Shown here: one piece after another, positions 9,641 through 18,316 of the stretch | Numbering within the stretch: the first letter of the stretch is position 1 | How the letters are laid out: every line of letters begins with the position of its first letter | Assembly: GCA_025363675.1 (NCBI GenBank) | Contig: JANYDJ010000278.1 | Span: forward strand, 1-41,987 | Direction of reading: 5' to 3' | DNA length: 41,987 bases | Origin: Flavobacteriaceae bacterium | GTDB lineage: Bacteria; Bacteroidota; Bacteroidia; UKL13-3 | The notes under the pieces: model-generated | What the model saw: only the letters and a program-made list of their open reading frames with translations | Told to the model about the DNA's origin: nothing | Database searches by the model: none | Program-made: the position numbers and the translations under genes

Positions 9641-10831
9641 ATGCGTATCGCCATTTTTGCTAATGAAATACCTTCTACAGTTTTTATAGAAAATTTGTTG
9701 AAAGGCCTTGCAGATAGAGGGCATCAGGTGTTTGTTTATGGCAAGTATAAAAGCAACCCAGGTTACCAAAATTATAAGAACATAACAATGGGTGTCGATC
9801 CAGAAACAAAATGGGGGAGGTTGGCATACGCTCTCCAATTTCTTTTCAAATTATTATTTACCAATCCCAAATTATTGTTTCATGTTTTAGGGCTTGTAAA
9901 AGAAAAATCGTATGCTGAATGGATATATAAGTTCAATCTATATATCACACTTTATAGTTGGAATTTGGACATCATTAATATACAATGGGCCAAAACAGTG
10001 TATACACTTAATGCACTTATTAAAGACGGAAGAATAAACACAGTATTGAGTTTAAGAGGCACCCATATTAATGTTTCACCCATTTCTAATCCCCAGCTAA
10101 AGAAAAATTTTGAAGAATTGTTTCCCTATATAAGAGGATTCCATGCGGTATCGAAGGCCATCGTAGAAGAAGCAAAAAAATATGATATAAGTATGCCCGA
10201 TAGAAGTGTGGTCGCTTATCCTGCCATCACTCCTGCAACTTATGATTTATTTAAACTTTCACACACAAAAACAGATCGATTTAATATCATATCTATTGGC
10301 CGCCACCATTGGATTAAAGGATATACTTATGCATTAGATGCACTAAAAATATTAGTGGATGCAGGGGTTCCTGCTTATTATACTATTATAGCGAGTGGCG
10401 TATTGCCCGATCAATTGTTATTTCAAATAGAGGATTTGGATTTGCATCAATATATAAATATTATAGATGGGTTGCCGCATAGCGAGGTATTAAATTACGT
10501 AGCCCAGTCCGATGTTCTTTTAATGTGCAGCGTAGAGGAAGGAATTCCCAATGTGGTGCTAGAGGCTATGGCTGTGGGCACCCCAGTAGTATCAACCGAT
10601 TGCAGTGGCATTCCCGAAATTATAGAAGATGGAATTACCGGTTACATTTCCCAAGCTTGTTTCCCCGATTCTATAGCAGCAGGTTTGAAAAAAGTATATC
10701 AACAAGATGCTAGTGAACGCCAACAAATGATTTTAAAAGCTAGAGAAAAACTGGCACAAAATCATTTAATAGAAGTACAGTTGAACCATATAGAAAAATT
10801 ATATACGCAAGTGCTGAACAATTGGAAATGA
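9641..10831 (+). CDS. GT4-type glycosyltransferase (second of three)
   Basis: A 396-residue GT-B glycosyltransferase that differs clearly from the two flanking paralogs. The acceptor half begins MRIAIFANEIPSTVFIENLL, the donor half has ISIGRHHWIKGYTYALDAL, and the motif SVEEGIPNVVLEAMAVGTPVV lies at about residues 296-316. A hydrophobic aromatic stretch near residues 60-90 may be membrane associated. It begins 7 bp after the first glycosyltransferase and overlaps the third by the ATGA tetranucleotide. Substrate unknown. Confidence 0.87.
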   Translation: MRIAIFANEIPSTVFIENLLKGLADRGHQVFVYGKYKSNPGYQNYKNITMGVDPETKWGRLAYALQFLFKLLFTNPKLLFHVLGLVKEKSYAEWIYKFNLYITLYSWNLDIINIQWAKTVYTLNALIKDGRINTVLSLRGTHINVSPISNPQLKKNFEELFPYIRGFHAVSKAIVEEAKKYDISMPDRSVVAYPAITPATYDLFKLSHTKTDRFNIISIGRHHWIKGYTYALDALKILVDAGVPAYYTIIASGVLPDQLLFQIEDLDLHQYINIIDGLPHSEVLNYVAQSDVLLMCSVEEGIPNVVLEAMAVGTPVVSTDCSGIPEIIEDGITGYISQACFPDSIAAGLKKVYQQDASERQQMILKAREKLAQNHLIEVQLNHIEKLYTQVLNNWK

Positions 10832-12000
10832 AAAAACATATCGGAATTGTTGTAACCAAGCCCCCTGTTTATTCTGAGACTTTCATCACCAATAAAATAA
10901 ACGGATTGATAGCCAATGGTTATCGGGTAACGGTTTTTTCTAATGCGTACAAAACGGGCAATTTCCCTTATAAACTAGTGTGTGCCTGGAGTCCACAGAC
11001 TAGAAGGAATATTGTTTTAAAGCTGCCAATTATTATATATTATATATTTAAAAATATTTCAAGGCTGAGTAAGTATTATCATATCACACTTGGTGAAACT
11101 GGTTCAAGAAAGTATACAATCAAATATTTAATTTCTAATTTCCATATACTTTCACATCCGGTAGATCATTTGCATTTTGAGTTTGCGGGCCTAGCCATTA
11201 ATAGAGAAACCGTGGCCAAGGCACTAGGTTGCAAAATGACTGTGAGCATTAGAGGATACGATGTTTCTATCCAGCCTTTAAAGAAAAGCAAAGAGATAAA
11301 GAATATATGGAAATATATCGATGAGGTGCATAGTATATCCGATGATATAACACAAAAAGCTATATCGGCAGGGATGCCTCAAAATATGCCCGTAACAAAA
11401 ATATATCCAGCCATTAATTCCCAACAATTTAAAATAAAAGACAAGCCCGGCAGCATTTCTTCGCCTTTAAAGTTGATGAGCACCTGTAGGATGCACTGGA
11501 AAAAAGGATTTGTATATATTTTTGCGGCACTGCAACAGTTAAAAAACCAAGGAGTAGATTTTACCTATACTATAATTGGCGACGGAGTTCAGTTTGAAGA
11601 ATTGATATTTACTGCAAAAAAACTAGGGTTAGAAAAACATATCAAGTTTGTAGGGCAAAAAAATCCAGAGCAGATCATTTCTTTGCTACACCAACATGAT
11701 ATATATATACAGTTTAGTGTGCAAGAAGGTTTCAGTAATGCGGTACTCGAGGCACAGGCATGCGGCTTATTGGTAGTAGCTTCCGATGCAGAAGGATTGA
11801 GAGAAAATATAGTACACAATGAAACAGGATGGATTGTGAAAAGAAGAGATTATAATGCCCTGAACAAACAACTAAACAACATGATTTTATTGCCAGAAGA
11901 AGCCCGTAAAAAAACCGCTATTCATGCTTCAGAAAGGGTGAAAAATTATTTTGATATTACCATGCAGAACCACTTATTTAATGAATTCTTTGCTAGATAA
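10828..12000 (+). CDS. GT4-type glycosyltransferase (third of three)
   Basis: A 390-residue GT-B glycosyltransferase, paralogous to the gene at 8449. The donor half contains STCRMHWKKGFVYIFAALQQL and QEGFSNAVLEAQACGLLVV (about 298-316). I place the start at ATG 10828, which overlaps the TGA of the upstream gene as ATGA; an in-frame TTG at 10822 would add two residues only. lipB begins inside its 3' end. Duplication of a glycosyltransferase around a diverged one suggests the glycan has similar linkages at two positions. Confidence 0.87.
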   Translation: MKKHIGIVVTKPPVYSETFITNKINGLIANGYRVTVFSNAYKTGNFPYKLVCAWSPQTRRNIVLKLPIIIYYIFKNISRLSKYYHITLGETGSRKYTIKYLISNFHILSHPVDHLHFEFAGLAINRETVAKALGCKMTVSIRGYDVSIQPLKKSKEIKNIWKYIDEVHSISDDITQKAISAGMPQNMPVTKIYPAINSQQFKIKDKPGSISSPLKLMSTCRMHWKKGFVYIFAALQQLKNQGVDFTYTIIGDGVQFEELIFTAKKLGLEKHIKFVGQKNPEQIISLLHQHDIYIQFSVQEGFSNAVLEAQACGLLVVASDAEGLRENIVHNETGWIVKRRDYNALNKQLNNMILLPEEARKKTAIHASERVKNYFDITMQNHLFNEFFAR

Positions 12001-12691
12001 ACAACATATAGAATTACTTACTTACCAACATATTCCATATAGCGATGCATGGAAAATACAGGAAGATTTGTTTAATAGCAAAGTACAACTAAAGATATAT
12101 AACAGAACCGCTACAGATTTAAAACCGGTTTCTCATCACCTTATACTTTGTACCCATCCACATGTATATACATTGGGCAAAAGCGGATTAATGGAACACC
12201 TGCTGCTAAGTAATGAAACACTAAAGCAATATGAAACGGAGTTTTTCAATACCAATCGTGGAGGAGATATAACTTATCACGGCCCTGGACAAATAGTAGG
12301 TTATCCCATTTTTGATCTCGATCAGTATTATACTGACATTGGCCGCTACCTAAGAGATTTAGAAGAAATCATTATCAGAACTATTGCCCATTATAATATA
12401 GTAGGAGGTCGTATACCAGGACTTACCGGCGTGTGGATTGATATAGACTCAGACCACCCACGAAAAATTTGTGCCATGGGAATTCGTGCAAGCCGATGGA
12501 TTACGATGCATGGTTTTGCCTTAAATGTAAATACTGATTTAAGCTTTTTCAACCATATAATACCCTGTGGTATTACCGATAAAGAGGTAACCTCTATTGA
12601 AAAAGAAATAGGAGTAAAGGTGGACGAAAAAGAAGTACAAATACTAATCATCAAATATTTCGAGGAAGTATTTGATAGTCGCGTTGGCTGA
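11981..12691 (+). CDS. lipB: Lipoyl(octanoyl) transferase LipB
   Basis: This 236-residue enzyme moves octanoyl from acyl carrier protein to lipoate-dependent proteins. Visible signatures are RGGDITYHGPGQIVGYPIFD (about 93-112), KICAMGIRASRW with the family Lys, and the catalytic Cys in IPCGITDKEVTS (Cys196). I chose ATG 11981 over a TTG at 11951 because the ten extra residues come from the overlapping glycosyltransferase and match no family sequence. It overlaps the glycosyltransferase by 20 bp and ends the operon; about 70 bp later comes tRNA-Ser. Confidence 0.95.
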   Translation: MNSLLDKQHIELLTYQHIPYSDAWKIQEDLFNSKVQLKIYNRTATDLKPVSHHLILCTHPHVYTLGKSGLMEHLLLSNETLKQYETEFFNTNRGGDITYHGPGQIVGYPIFDLDQYYTDIGRYLRDLEEIIIRTIAHYNIVGGRIPGLTGVWIDIDSDHPRKICAMGIRASRWITMHGFALNVNTDLSFFNHIIPCGITDKEVTSIEKEIGVKVDEKEVQILIIKYFEEVFDSRVG

Positions 12692-12760
12692 TAACCAAAG
12701 GTATAAACCAAATTTAAAATTTCTTTTGTCATAACGTAGCCTTCACCTAATTTTGCACCC

Positions 12761-12876
<116 letters not shown>

Positions 12877-12889
<13 letters not shown>

Positions 12890-12939
12890 AGAGAAAATAG
12901 CCAAATAGTTTTGGTAATTTTCTCTATAAACAAAAAAAT
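12877..12939. repeat. Perfect 22-bp inverted repeat after tRNA-Ser
   Basis: The arm from 12877 to 12898 (ATTTTTTGTTTATAGAGAAA plus AT) is the exact reverse complement of 12917-12939 apart from one extra A. The loop is about 18 nt. It overlaps the T tract of the tRNA terminator, and lies between the two copies of the duplicated tRNA end. Confidence 0.85.
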
Positions 12940-12993
12940 GAACGTAGTGAGTATATATTTTGTTTGAAGCCACCCTCTTAGGGATCATGCAAT

Positions 12994-13053
12994 AATCCCT
13001 CTCTCTCCGCCAAGCAATATATATCCTGCCCCATGGCAGGATTTTTTGTTTAT
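12994..13053 (+). repeat. tRNA-Ser 3' end direct repeat, copy 2 (tRNA fragment)
   Basis: This is a 57/60 match to 12830-12889, beginning AATCCCTCTCTCTCCGCCA and including a perfect CCTGCC ccat GGCAGG hairpin with T tract. No 5' tRNA half precedes it, so it is a tRNA tail fragment, as left at the far end of an element integrated in a tRNA gene, or by a local duplication. No integrase gene lies between the copies (104 bp). Confidence 0.88.
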
Positions 13054-13311
13054 GTGGGTTTCTAATTATCTCGAAATATTTATCGTATGTATTTGTCCTT
13101 CCGAGGAACGAGGAATCTACGATGTTTCACTGCCTATTTGTATTCACCGTGGCGGATTACTCACATTCGAAATAACAAAAGTATTATGTCTTCACTATAT
13201 ATATGCCTCAAAAATTCATTTATTTATAGGCATTATTTACTTTTATTAAAAACATATTATTCGTATGTATCCATTGCCCCAATTGAGGTATACAATATTT
13301 TATTAAAATAT
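13054..13311. other. Intergenic stretch with decayed dispersed repeats
   Basis: Between the tRNA fragment and the ATPase unit no gene is seen. The part from about 13095 to 13180 carries sequence of the CCTTCCGAGGAACGAGGAATC kind, typical of the dispersed palindromes elsewhere in the window, but without a clear second arm. The remainder is AT-rich. Confidence 0.5.
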
Positions 13312-13350
13312 AAAATGGACAAATATGCAATTTGATTGCGGATTTGTCCA
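13312..13350. repeat. 39-bp hairpin direct repeat, copy 1 (5' of ATPase gene)
   Basis: Identical to 14540-14578. Each copy is itself a palindrome: arm TGGACAAATATGCAAT, loop TTG, then ATTGCGGATTTGTCCA; 14 of 16 positions pair, with a 2-nt internal mismatch. It ends 22 bp before the ATPase ATG and may act as an operator or as the end of a cassette. Confidence 0.92.
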
Positions 13351-13372
13351 AAATTTGTTTTATATTTGTGGT

Positions 13373-14539
13373 ATGATACAACGTAATATTAGTATTAAAA
13401 TTAAGCAGTTAGCCACCAAATTTCCAGTAATTACAGTTACGGGGCCTAGGCAATCTGGCAAGAGTACTTTGGTGAAAAACATGTTTCCAAAGCTGCCCTA
13501 CGCTACACTAGAAGACCCTGACGTGCGTTTGCTTGCCACTTCAGATCCCAGAGGTTTTTTGAGCAATTACCCCAAAGGTGCCATATTAGATGAGGTGCAA
13601 CACGTACCTCAATTGTTTTCTTATATACAAGGAATTGTGGATGAAAAAAACAAAGCAGGCATGTTTGTATTGAGCGGTTCACAGAACTTTTTATTGATGG
13701 AAAAAGTTACGCAAAGCTTAGCAGGGCGTACTGCTATTTGCCAGTTGCTGCCGCTAAGTAAAAACGAAATGCAGAAAGCTAAAATACCTTGCAAGGATAT
13801 TAACCAACTTATATATACCGGTTTCTATCCCCGCATTTACGATAAGCATATCGATCCACAAGATTTTTATTCAAGTTATGTGCGAACTTATTTAGAAAGA
13901 GATGTGAGGCAAATAAAAAATATAACAGACCATAGTTTGTTTATGAAGTTTTTAAAAATGTGTGCAGCACGTGTAGGTAGTGTTTTGAATTTGCATAGCT
14001 TGGCCAATGATTGCGGCATCTCAGCCAATACGGCCAAAGCTTGGCTATCGGTTTTAGAAACAGGTTTTATTATACATTTGTTGCAGCCTTATCATAATAA
14101 TTTTAATAAACGCTTGATGAAAAGTCCGAAGATATATTTTTATGATACGGGCTTGGTTTGTTATCTATTGGGTTTGGATAAAGCCGAACAAGTAGCTACC
14201 CATTTTTTGCGTGGCGGCTTGTTTGAAAACCTAGTAATTTCAGATGCTTTGAAACATTATTATAATAAAGGAAAACAATCTCCATTATATTATTGGAAAG
14301 ATAAAACACATAAAGAAATAGATTTGATTATCGACAAAGGAAATAGAACAGCAATACCCATAGAAATTAAATCAGGCGAAACTAGAACGAGTGATTATTT
14401 TAGAAATTTTGAATATTGGAATAAGGTTTCCGATGTAAAAAAGCCTGTAAATACGGTGATATATTCGGGTTTGAAGAAAGTAGTTACAACAGCGGGGAAC
14501 TACGTTCCATTTGATAGTTATGAGTTTTTACTAAAATAA
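13373..14539 (+). CDS. AAA_14 / DUF4143 ATPase
   Basis: This 388-residue protein joins an N-terminal P-loop ATPase to a C-terminal DUF4143 domain. Walker A is GPRQSGKST (24-32) and Walker B is GAILDEVQ with Asp73-Glu74; a sensor-like LSGSQNFLL follows. The C-terminus has EIDLII then IEIKSG, the spacing of PD-(D/E)XK nuclease-like folds. Biological function of this widespread family is unsettled. I start at ATG 13373; an upstream ATG (13325) lies inside the flanking repeat. TATATTTG at 13361-13368 is a strong -7 element and would give an almost leaderless mRNA. The stop codon touches the second 39-bp repeat, so the gene is a self-contained repeat-bounded unit. Confidence 0.9.
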   Translation: MIQRNISIKIKQLATKFPVITVTGPRQSGKSTLVKNMFPKLPYATLEDPDVRLLATSDPRGFLSNYPKGAILDEVQHVPQLFSYIQGIVDEKNKAGMFVLSGSQNFLLMEKVTQSLAGRTAICQLLPLSKNEMQKAKIPCKDINQLIYTGFYPRIYDKHIDPQDFYSSYVRTYLERDVRQIKNITDHSLFMKFLKMCAARVGSVLNLHSLANDCGISANTAKAWLSVLETGFIIHLLQPYHNNFNKRLMKSPKIYFYDTGLVCYLLGLDKAEQVATHFLRGGLFENLVISDALKHYYNKGKQSPLYYWKDKTHKEIDLIIDKGNRTAIPIEIKSGETRTSDYFRNFEYWNKVSDVKKPVNTVIYSGLKKVVTTAGNYVPFDSYEFLLK

Positions 14540-14578
14540 AAAATGGACAAATATGCAATTTGATTGCGGATTTGTCCA
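14540..14578. repeat. 39-bp hairpin direct repeat, copy 2 (3' of ATPase gene)
   Basis: This copy is base-for-base identical to 13312-13350 and starts at the base after the ATPase stop codon. It would form a hairpin in the 3' end of the mRNA, just before a separate terminator. The unit from 13312 to 14578 is 1267 bp. Confidence 0.92.
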
Positions 14579-14587
14579 TTGTGATTT

Positions 14588-14624
14588 AACAAAGCCCAAC
14601 GATTTGAAATTGGGGGCTTTTGTT
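14588..14624. terminator. Bidirectional intrinsic terminator
   Basis: AACAAAGCCCAA and TTGGGGGCTTTTGTT form a GC-cored stem bounded by A and T tracts. It lies between the converging ATPase (+) and YD-repeat (-) genes and can serve both. Confidence 0.7.
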
Positions 14625-14635
14625 AGCATTGCGTA

Positions 14636-15502
14636 TTATTCGTAGTATTCTATTTTTCGTTCTGTGATTTTCGTTAGAGCACATTTTTCTCGTTCTTCAC
14701 ATTTTGTCCAATTACCCTTTTTGTCATAAGAATATTGATACTTAACTTCTGCAAATAAAGGCGAATCTCCATTTTTTGCTTTCTCCGAATTACATTTATA
14801 CTGACCAAATAATAGTTTTATAGCCAAATTTTCATCCGAGTTATATTGATAAATAATACTATCTGAAAACCTGCCATCCTGACTTTTTAATTGTAAAATT
14901 TTATTCCCACTAAATTTGTATTTATTAATAATTTTTATTTTTTTCGAATTATATTTTATAATTTCTTCCGTACTATTACCATTAGAATCGTAGCTATAAT
15001 TATAAGTGCTAAATATTTTCCCATCAGGTTTATAATCAACCATTAAAATTAATTTGTCTTGGCTGTTATATTCATACCTGCGATTATATTTTGAATTAAT
15101 TGTGGACGGTATATATTGAGAAGTATCATAAAATATTATAGAATCTTGTATTTTCTTACCTTTATTATTATAGAGGTAGAAAATTTCATTTTGGATACTG
15201 CCGTTAGGTGTAAAATTAATTTCTTTAATTAACTTGTCATTATCATCATAGGTATAAGAATGTTTAAAAGTCCACTTAAAAAGCATTTCCGATAATTCTA
15301 TACATCTGCCAAGGCTATCAAAGGCTAATCTCGCTTTTATTTCCCAATCTTCCAAAGTCTTACGAGGGTGCTCAGTAGTATATTCATAAATAGTTATAAC
15401 TTTAATATTCCCCTTCAAAGCTTGAATATGATTGAACTCATTATCTTGTGCATAAATGTGCAACACAAGGATAGAAAGCAAGAGGAGAAAAAATATTTTC
15501 AT
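14636..15502 (-). CDS. Secreted YD-repeat-like protein
   Basis: A 288-residue exported protein with signal peptide MKIFFLLLLSILVLHIYAQ. The mature part is a series of beta-hairpin units of the RHS/YD type, for example YTYDDNDKLIKEINFTPNG, YNYSYDSNGNSTEEII and YQYSYDKKGNWTKCEEREK. It is far too short for an RHS toxin and has no toxin domain, so it is probably a small surface or periplasmic protein. A shorter relative is at 32960-33583, with the shared ending KKNWLTKTEVKYS.../KKGNWTKCEEREK. It begins 13 bp after the M20 peptidase gene, suggesting cotranscription. Function unknown. Confidence 0.8.
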   Translation of the reverse strand: MKIFFLLLLSILVLHIYAQDNEFNHIQALKGNIKVITIYEYTTEHPRKTLEDWEIKARLAFDSLGRCIELSEMLFKWTFKHSYTYDDNDKLIKEINFTPNGSIQNEIFYLYNNKGKKIQDSIIFYDTSQYIPSTINSKYNRRYEYNSQDKLILMVDYKPDGKIFSTYNYSYDSNGNSTEEIIKYNSKKIKIINKYKFSGNKILQLKSQDGRFSDSIIYQYNSDENLAIKLLFGQYKCNSEKAKNGDSPLFAEVKYQYSYDKKGNWTKCEEREKCALTKITERKIEYYE

Positions 15503-15515
15503 AGGTAGCTCAAAC

Positions 15516-16883
15516 CTATTTCTTCATTTCACTATAATACTTATAGAAATAAGGAATGGTTTCAATACCTTTATAGAAATTGAACAAACCATAACTTTCG
15601 TTGGGGCTGTGCAGTGCATCTATATCCAAACCAAATCCCATCAATACAGATTTTACGCCTAGTTCTTTTTCGAACAATGCTACAATAGGTATAGAACCAC
15701 CACCACGAGTTGGTATAGGTTTTTTGCCGAAAGTAGTTTCCATAGCTTTGGCCGCTGCATTAAATTCAATAGAATCGGTAGGCGTGAGGACTGGTTCACC
15801 ACCATGGTGTGGGCGTACTTGTACTTTAACAGTTTTGGGTGCCACACTCTCGAAATATTTGGTAAACATTTCAGTAGTTTTTTCGCTGCTTTGATTGGGT
15901 ACCAAACGCATCGAAATTTTAGCAAATGCTTTTCCGGGTAATACCGTTTTAGAACCTTCACCTATATATCCACCCCATATTCCATTACAATCTAAAGTAG
16001 GACGTGTGCCGGTGCGTTCCATAGTTGTGTATCCTTTTTCGCCCCATACATCGGCAATGCCCAATTCTTTTTTATAAGCTTCCAAATCGAACGGAGCTTT
16101 GTTCAATTCAGCTCTGTCTTCTGCTGAAACTTCCAATACATCATCATAAAAACCAGGAATAGTTACATGGTTATTTTCATCGTGCATACCAGCAATCATT
16201 TTCGCCAATATATTAATTGGGTTTGCCACAGCACCGCCATATACACCACTATGTAAATCTTTGTTAGGCCCTGTTACCTCTACCTCTACGTAACTTAAGC
16301 CACGCAAACCCACATCAATACTTGGTGTGTCGTTGCCAAGCATAGAAGTATCAGAAATTAATACTACATCGGCTTTCAATCTTTCTTTATTGGCCACACA
16401 AAAGATGCCCAAATTTGCACTACCCACTTCTTCTTCGCCTTCTATCATAAACTTCATATTGCAGGCCATGGTATTTGTTTGCATCATGGCTTCAAATGCT
16501 TTTATATGCATATACATTTGTCCTTTGTCATCGCAAGCACCACGGGCATATATACGTTCGTTGCGTATGGTAGGCTCGAAAGGAGGAGTTTCCCAAAGCT
16601 CCAATGGAACGGCAGGTTGCACATCATAATGACCATAAACTAGTACCGTTGGCAAAGATGGGTCAATCATTTTCTCGCCATATACAATAGGGTAACCTGC
16701 GGTTTGGCAAACTTCCACTTTATCGGCACCAGCGGCTATTAATTTCTCTTTTACATATTCGGCAGTTTTGTGTACATCGGCACTATAGGCAGCATCGGCA
16801 CTGATGGATGGGATACGAAGAATTTCGAAAAGTTCGTCGAGGAAACGTTGTTTGTTGGTTTCTAAATATTGGGTGGTTTGCAT
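15516..16883 (-). CDS. M20 family dipeptidase
   Basis: This 455-residue cytosolic metallopeptidase belongs to the M20 family, close to the carnosinase-like dipeptidases. The first metal ligand and neighbouring Asp are in VLVYGHYDVQPAVP, the bridging Asp in YARGACDDKGQMYMHI, the catalytic/bridging acid pair in EGEEEVGS, and another ligand region in ISDTSMLGND; the last His lies in DIDALHSPNESYGL. The inserted dimerisation domain starts near LRGLSYVEVEVTGPNKDLHS. Length is normal. It would release amino acids from dipeptides. It is divergent from the DUF2520 gene with 62 bp between start codons. Confidence 0.93.
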   Translation of the reverse strand: MQTTQYLETNKQRFLDELFEILRIPSISADAAYSADVHKTAEYVKEKLIAAGADKVEVCQTAGYPIVYGEKMIDPSLPTVLVYGHYDVQPAVPLELWETPPFEPTIRNERIYARGACDDKGQMYMHIKAFEAMMQTNTMACNMKFMIEGEEEVGSANLGIFCVANKERLKADVVLISDTSMLGNDTPSIDVGLRGLSYVEVEVTGPNKDLHSGVYGGAVANPINILAKMIAGMHDENNHVTIPGFYDDVLEVSAEDRAELNKAPFDLEAYKKELGIADVWGEKGYTTMERTGTRPTLDCNGIWGGYIGEGSKTVLPGKAFAKISMRLVPNQSSEKTTEMFTKYFESVAPKTVKVQVRPHHGGEPVLTPTDSIEFNAAAKAMETTFGKKPIPTRGGGSIPIVALFEKELGVKSVLMGFGLDIDALHSPNESYGLFNFYKGIETIPYFYKYYSEMKK

Positions 16884-16945
16884 AATATTAATTTTTGTGC
16901 AATATTAGTACATGTATGGCTAATTTTTAAATACATTTGCTGCAA

Positions 16946-17725
16946 ATGAAAATCACAATTTTAGGCAATGGGAAAATGGCGAACATGCTTGTGCAAAAAC
17001 TGTTGCAGAAGTCGGTGAGTATTGAGATGTGGGGGAGGGATATACAAAAAGTAAAATCATTATTTGGAAGTTTGCCTATTCAAATTATTGAAAATATAGA
17101 AGCAGCGGGACATGAAACTGATCTAATTATTATAGCGGTTGCCGATTCAGCCATTGAAGAAATTGCAAACAAGTTGGGTAATAGAAATTGTTTGGTGATA
17201 CATACTTCGGGAGCAACTTCTATAGATATATTATATAATTTTGAAAATAGGGGAGTGTGGTGGCCGCCCGCATCTATACAAATGATAGCAGATGAAATAT
17301 CGGAATTTTTAGCATGTGTGGAAGCAAATACGGAGGAAAACAAAGATAAAGTTATAGCATTTTCAAACTTGGTAGGCATACATCAGATATTTGAATGTGA
17401 TAGTTTAAAACGCTTGCAAATGCATACCGCTGCCGTATTTGCCAATAATTTTACTACTTATATATTGTTACGTTTGCGTGAATATTGCGAAGCACAGCAT
17501 ATTCCCGTCGATATATATAAACCGATGTTGAAACAAGCTGTAGGTACTTTTTTCGATAACAATCCCAATAACTTAACAGGGCCAGCATCACGCGGAGATA
17601 GGTTAACTTTAAAAAAACATAAAGAAACTTTAGAAACAGAAACTGAGATGAAAAATATTTATGAATTTTTAACTCAAAGTATATTAGATTTTAAAAAAAT
17701 AGATTTCAAAATCAAGGACTTGTGA
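16946..17725 (+). CDS. Rossmann-like and DUF2520 domain protein
   Basis: A 259-residue protein with an N-terminal NAD(P)-binding Rossmann fold (ITILGNGKMANMLVQKL) and a C-terminal helical DUF2520 domain carrying the signature NLTGPASRGDRLTLKKH. It resembles F420-dependent NADP reductase and pyrroline-5-carboxylate reductase relatives, but its substrate is not established. I use ATG 16946 rather than TTG 16937, as the Rossmann strand starts immediately after. TACATTTG at 16932-16939 matches the -7 promoter element and lies only 6 bp before the ATG, implying a very short leader. Confidence 0.88.
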   Translation: MKITILGNGKMANMLVQKLLQKSVSIEMWGRDIQKVKSLFGSLPIQIIENIEAAGHETDLIIIAVADSAIEEIANKLGNRNCLVIHTSGATSIDILYNFENRGVWWPPASIQMIADEISEFLACVEANTEENKDKVIAFSNLVGIHQIFECDSLKRLQMHTAAVFANNFTTYILLRLREYCEAQHIPVDIYKPMLKQAVGTFFDNNPNNLTGPASRGDRLTLKKHKETLETETEMKNIYEFLTQSILDFKKIDFKIKDL

Positions 17726-17760
17726 TATTATAGTTGTTATAATTAAACCTTGGCGAGTTG

Positions 17761-17793
17761 TTTGTATCAGACCGATTATAACAAATAACTTTA
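17761..17793 (+). promoter_or_regulatory. Bacteroidota-type promoter
   Basis: TTTG at 17761-17764, a 21-bp spacer and TAACTTTA at 17786-17793 (one mismatch from TAnnTTTG) precede the ATG at 17801. Transcription would start almost at the start codon. Confidence 0.45.
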
Positions 17794-17800
17794 TTATAAT

Positions 17801-18241
17801 ATGAAAAAGATAACAATCATTGCCTTCGCGTTGCTGGTAGCAATAGGGGCACAAGCACAAGAAGCACCCAAAAAAGCTCACAATGGTAAAGGCGACGGCA
17901 TAGAAGCCCGAGCAAAAAAATCAGTAGATTGGATTAATGAGCAAGTGAAATTAAGTACCGAACAATATACAAAAGTATATAATGTACAAGTGGAATCATA
18001 TAAGAAATTGGTAGCCATAAAAAAAGACACTTCCCTAGCCAAAGCCGATGCAAAAGTGAAAGCAAGAGCGGTGAAAAAAGCCGCAGTAGAGCAAGTAAAA
18101 GCTTTGCTAACCCCAGAACAATTTACAACATTGAGTGCGAAGCTGAAAGAAAAACATGATATGAAAAAAGATAAAAAAAGAGAAAAGAAAGGTGTAGGTA
18201 GTGGCGTAGAAAAAGATATAGAAGATGAATTATTGAATTAA
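17801..18241 (+). CDS. Small Lys-rich exported protein
   Basis: A 146-residue protein with signal peptide MKKITIIAFALLVAIGAQAQ and a helical, Lys- and Ala-rich mature part. The segment LSTEQYTKVYNVQVESYKKL and a later LLTPEQFTTLSAKL resemble the LTxxQ repeats of Spy/CpxP-like periplasmic proteins and of DUF4890-type Bacteroidota proteins. That would make it a periplasmic helper or stress protein, but this is a weak inference. TTTG (17761) and TAACTTTA (17786), 21 bp apart, form a near-consensus promoter directly upstream. It ends before an intrinsic terminator. Confidence 0.78.
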   Translation: MKKITIIAFALLVAIGAQAQEAPKKAHNGKGDGIEARAKKSVDWINEQVKLSTEQYTKVYNVQVESYKKLVAIKKDTSLAKADAKVKARAVKKAAVEQVKALLTPEQFTTLSAKLKEKHDMKKDKKREKKGVGSGVEKDIEDELLN

Positions 18242-18275
18242 TTTTTTAGAATACCTTGTTATATAGGATTAGCTT

Positions 18276-18316
18276 AAAGCCTCGTTGGAAATTGTTTCTA
18301 GCGGGGCTTTTTTTTA
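18276..18316 (+). terminator. Intrinsic terminator after the Lys-rich protein gene
   Basis: AAAGCCTCG (18276-18284) pairs with CGGGGCTTT (18302-18310, one G-T pair) and runs into a T tract. Confidence 0.8.

Noticed and set aside
11951-11980. TTG start of lipB giving 10 more residues
   Set aside because: The extra residues lie in the glycosyltransferase overlap and do not resemble LipB.
14636-15502. RHS toxin
   Set aside because: YD-like repeats are present but length is small and there is no toxin or immunity gene.
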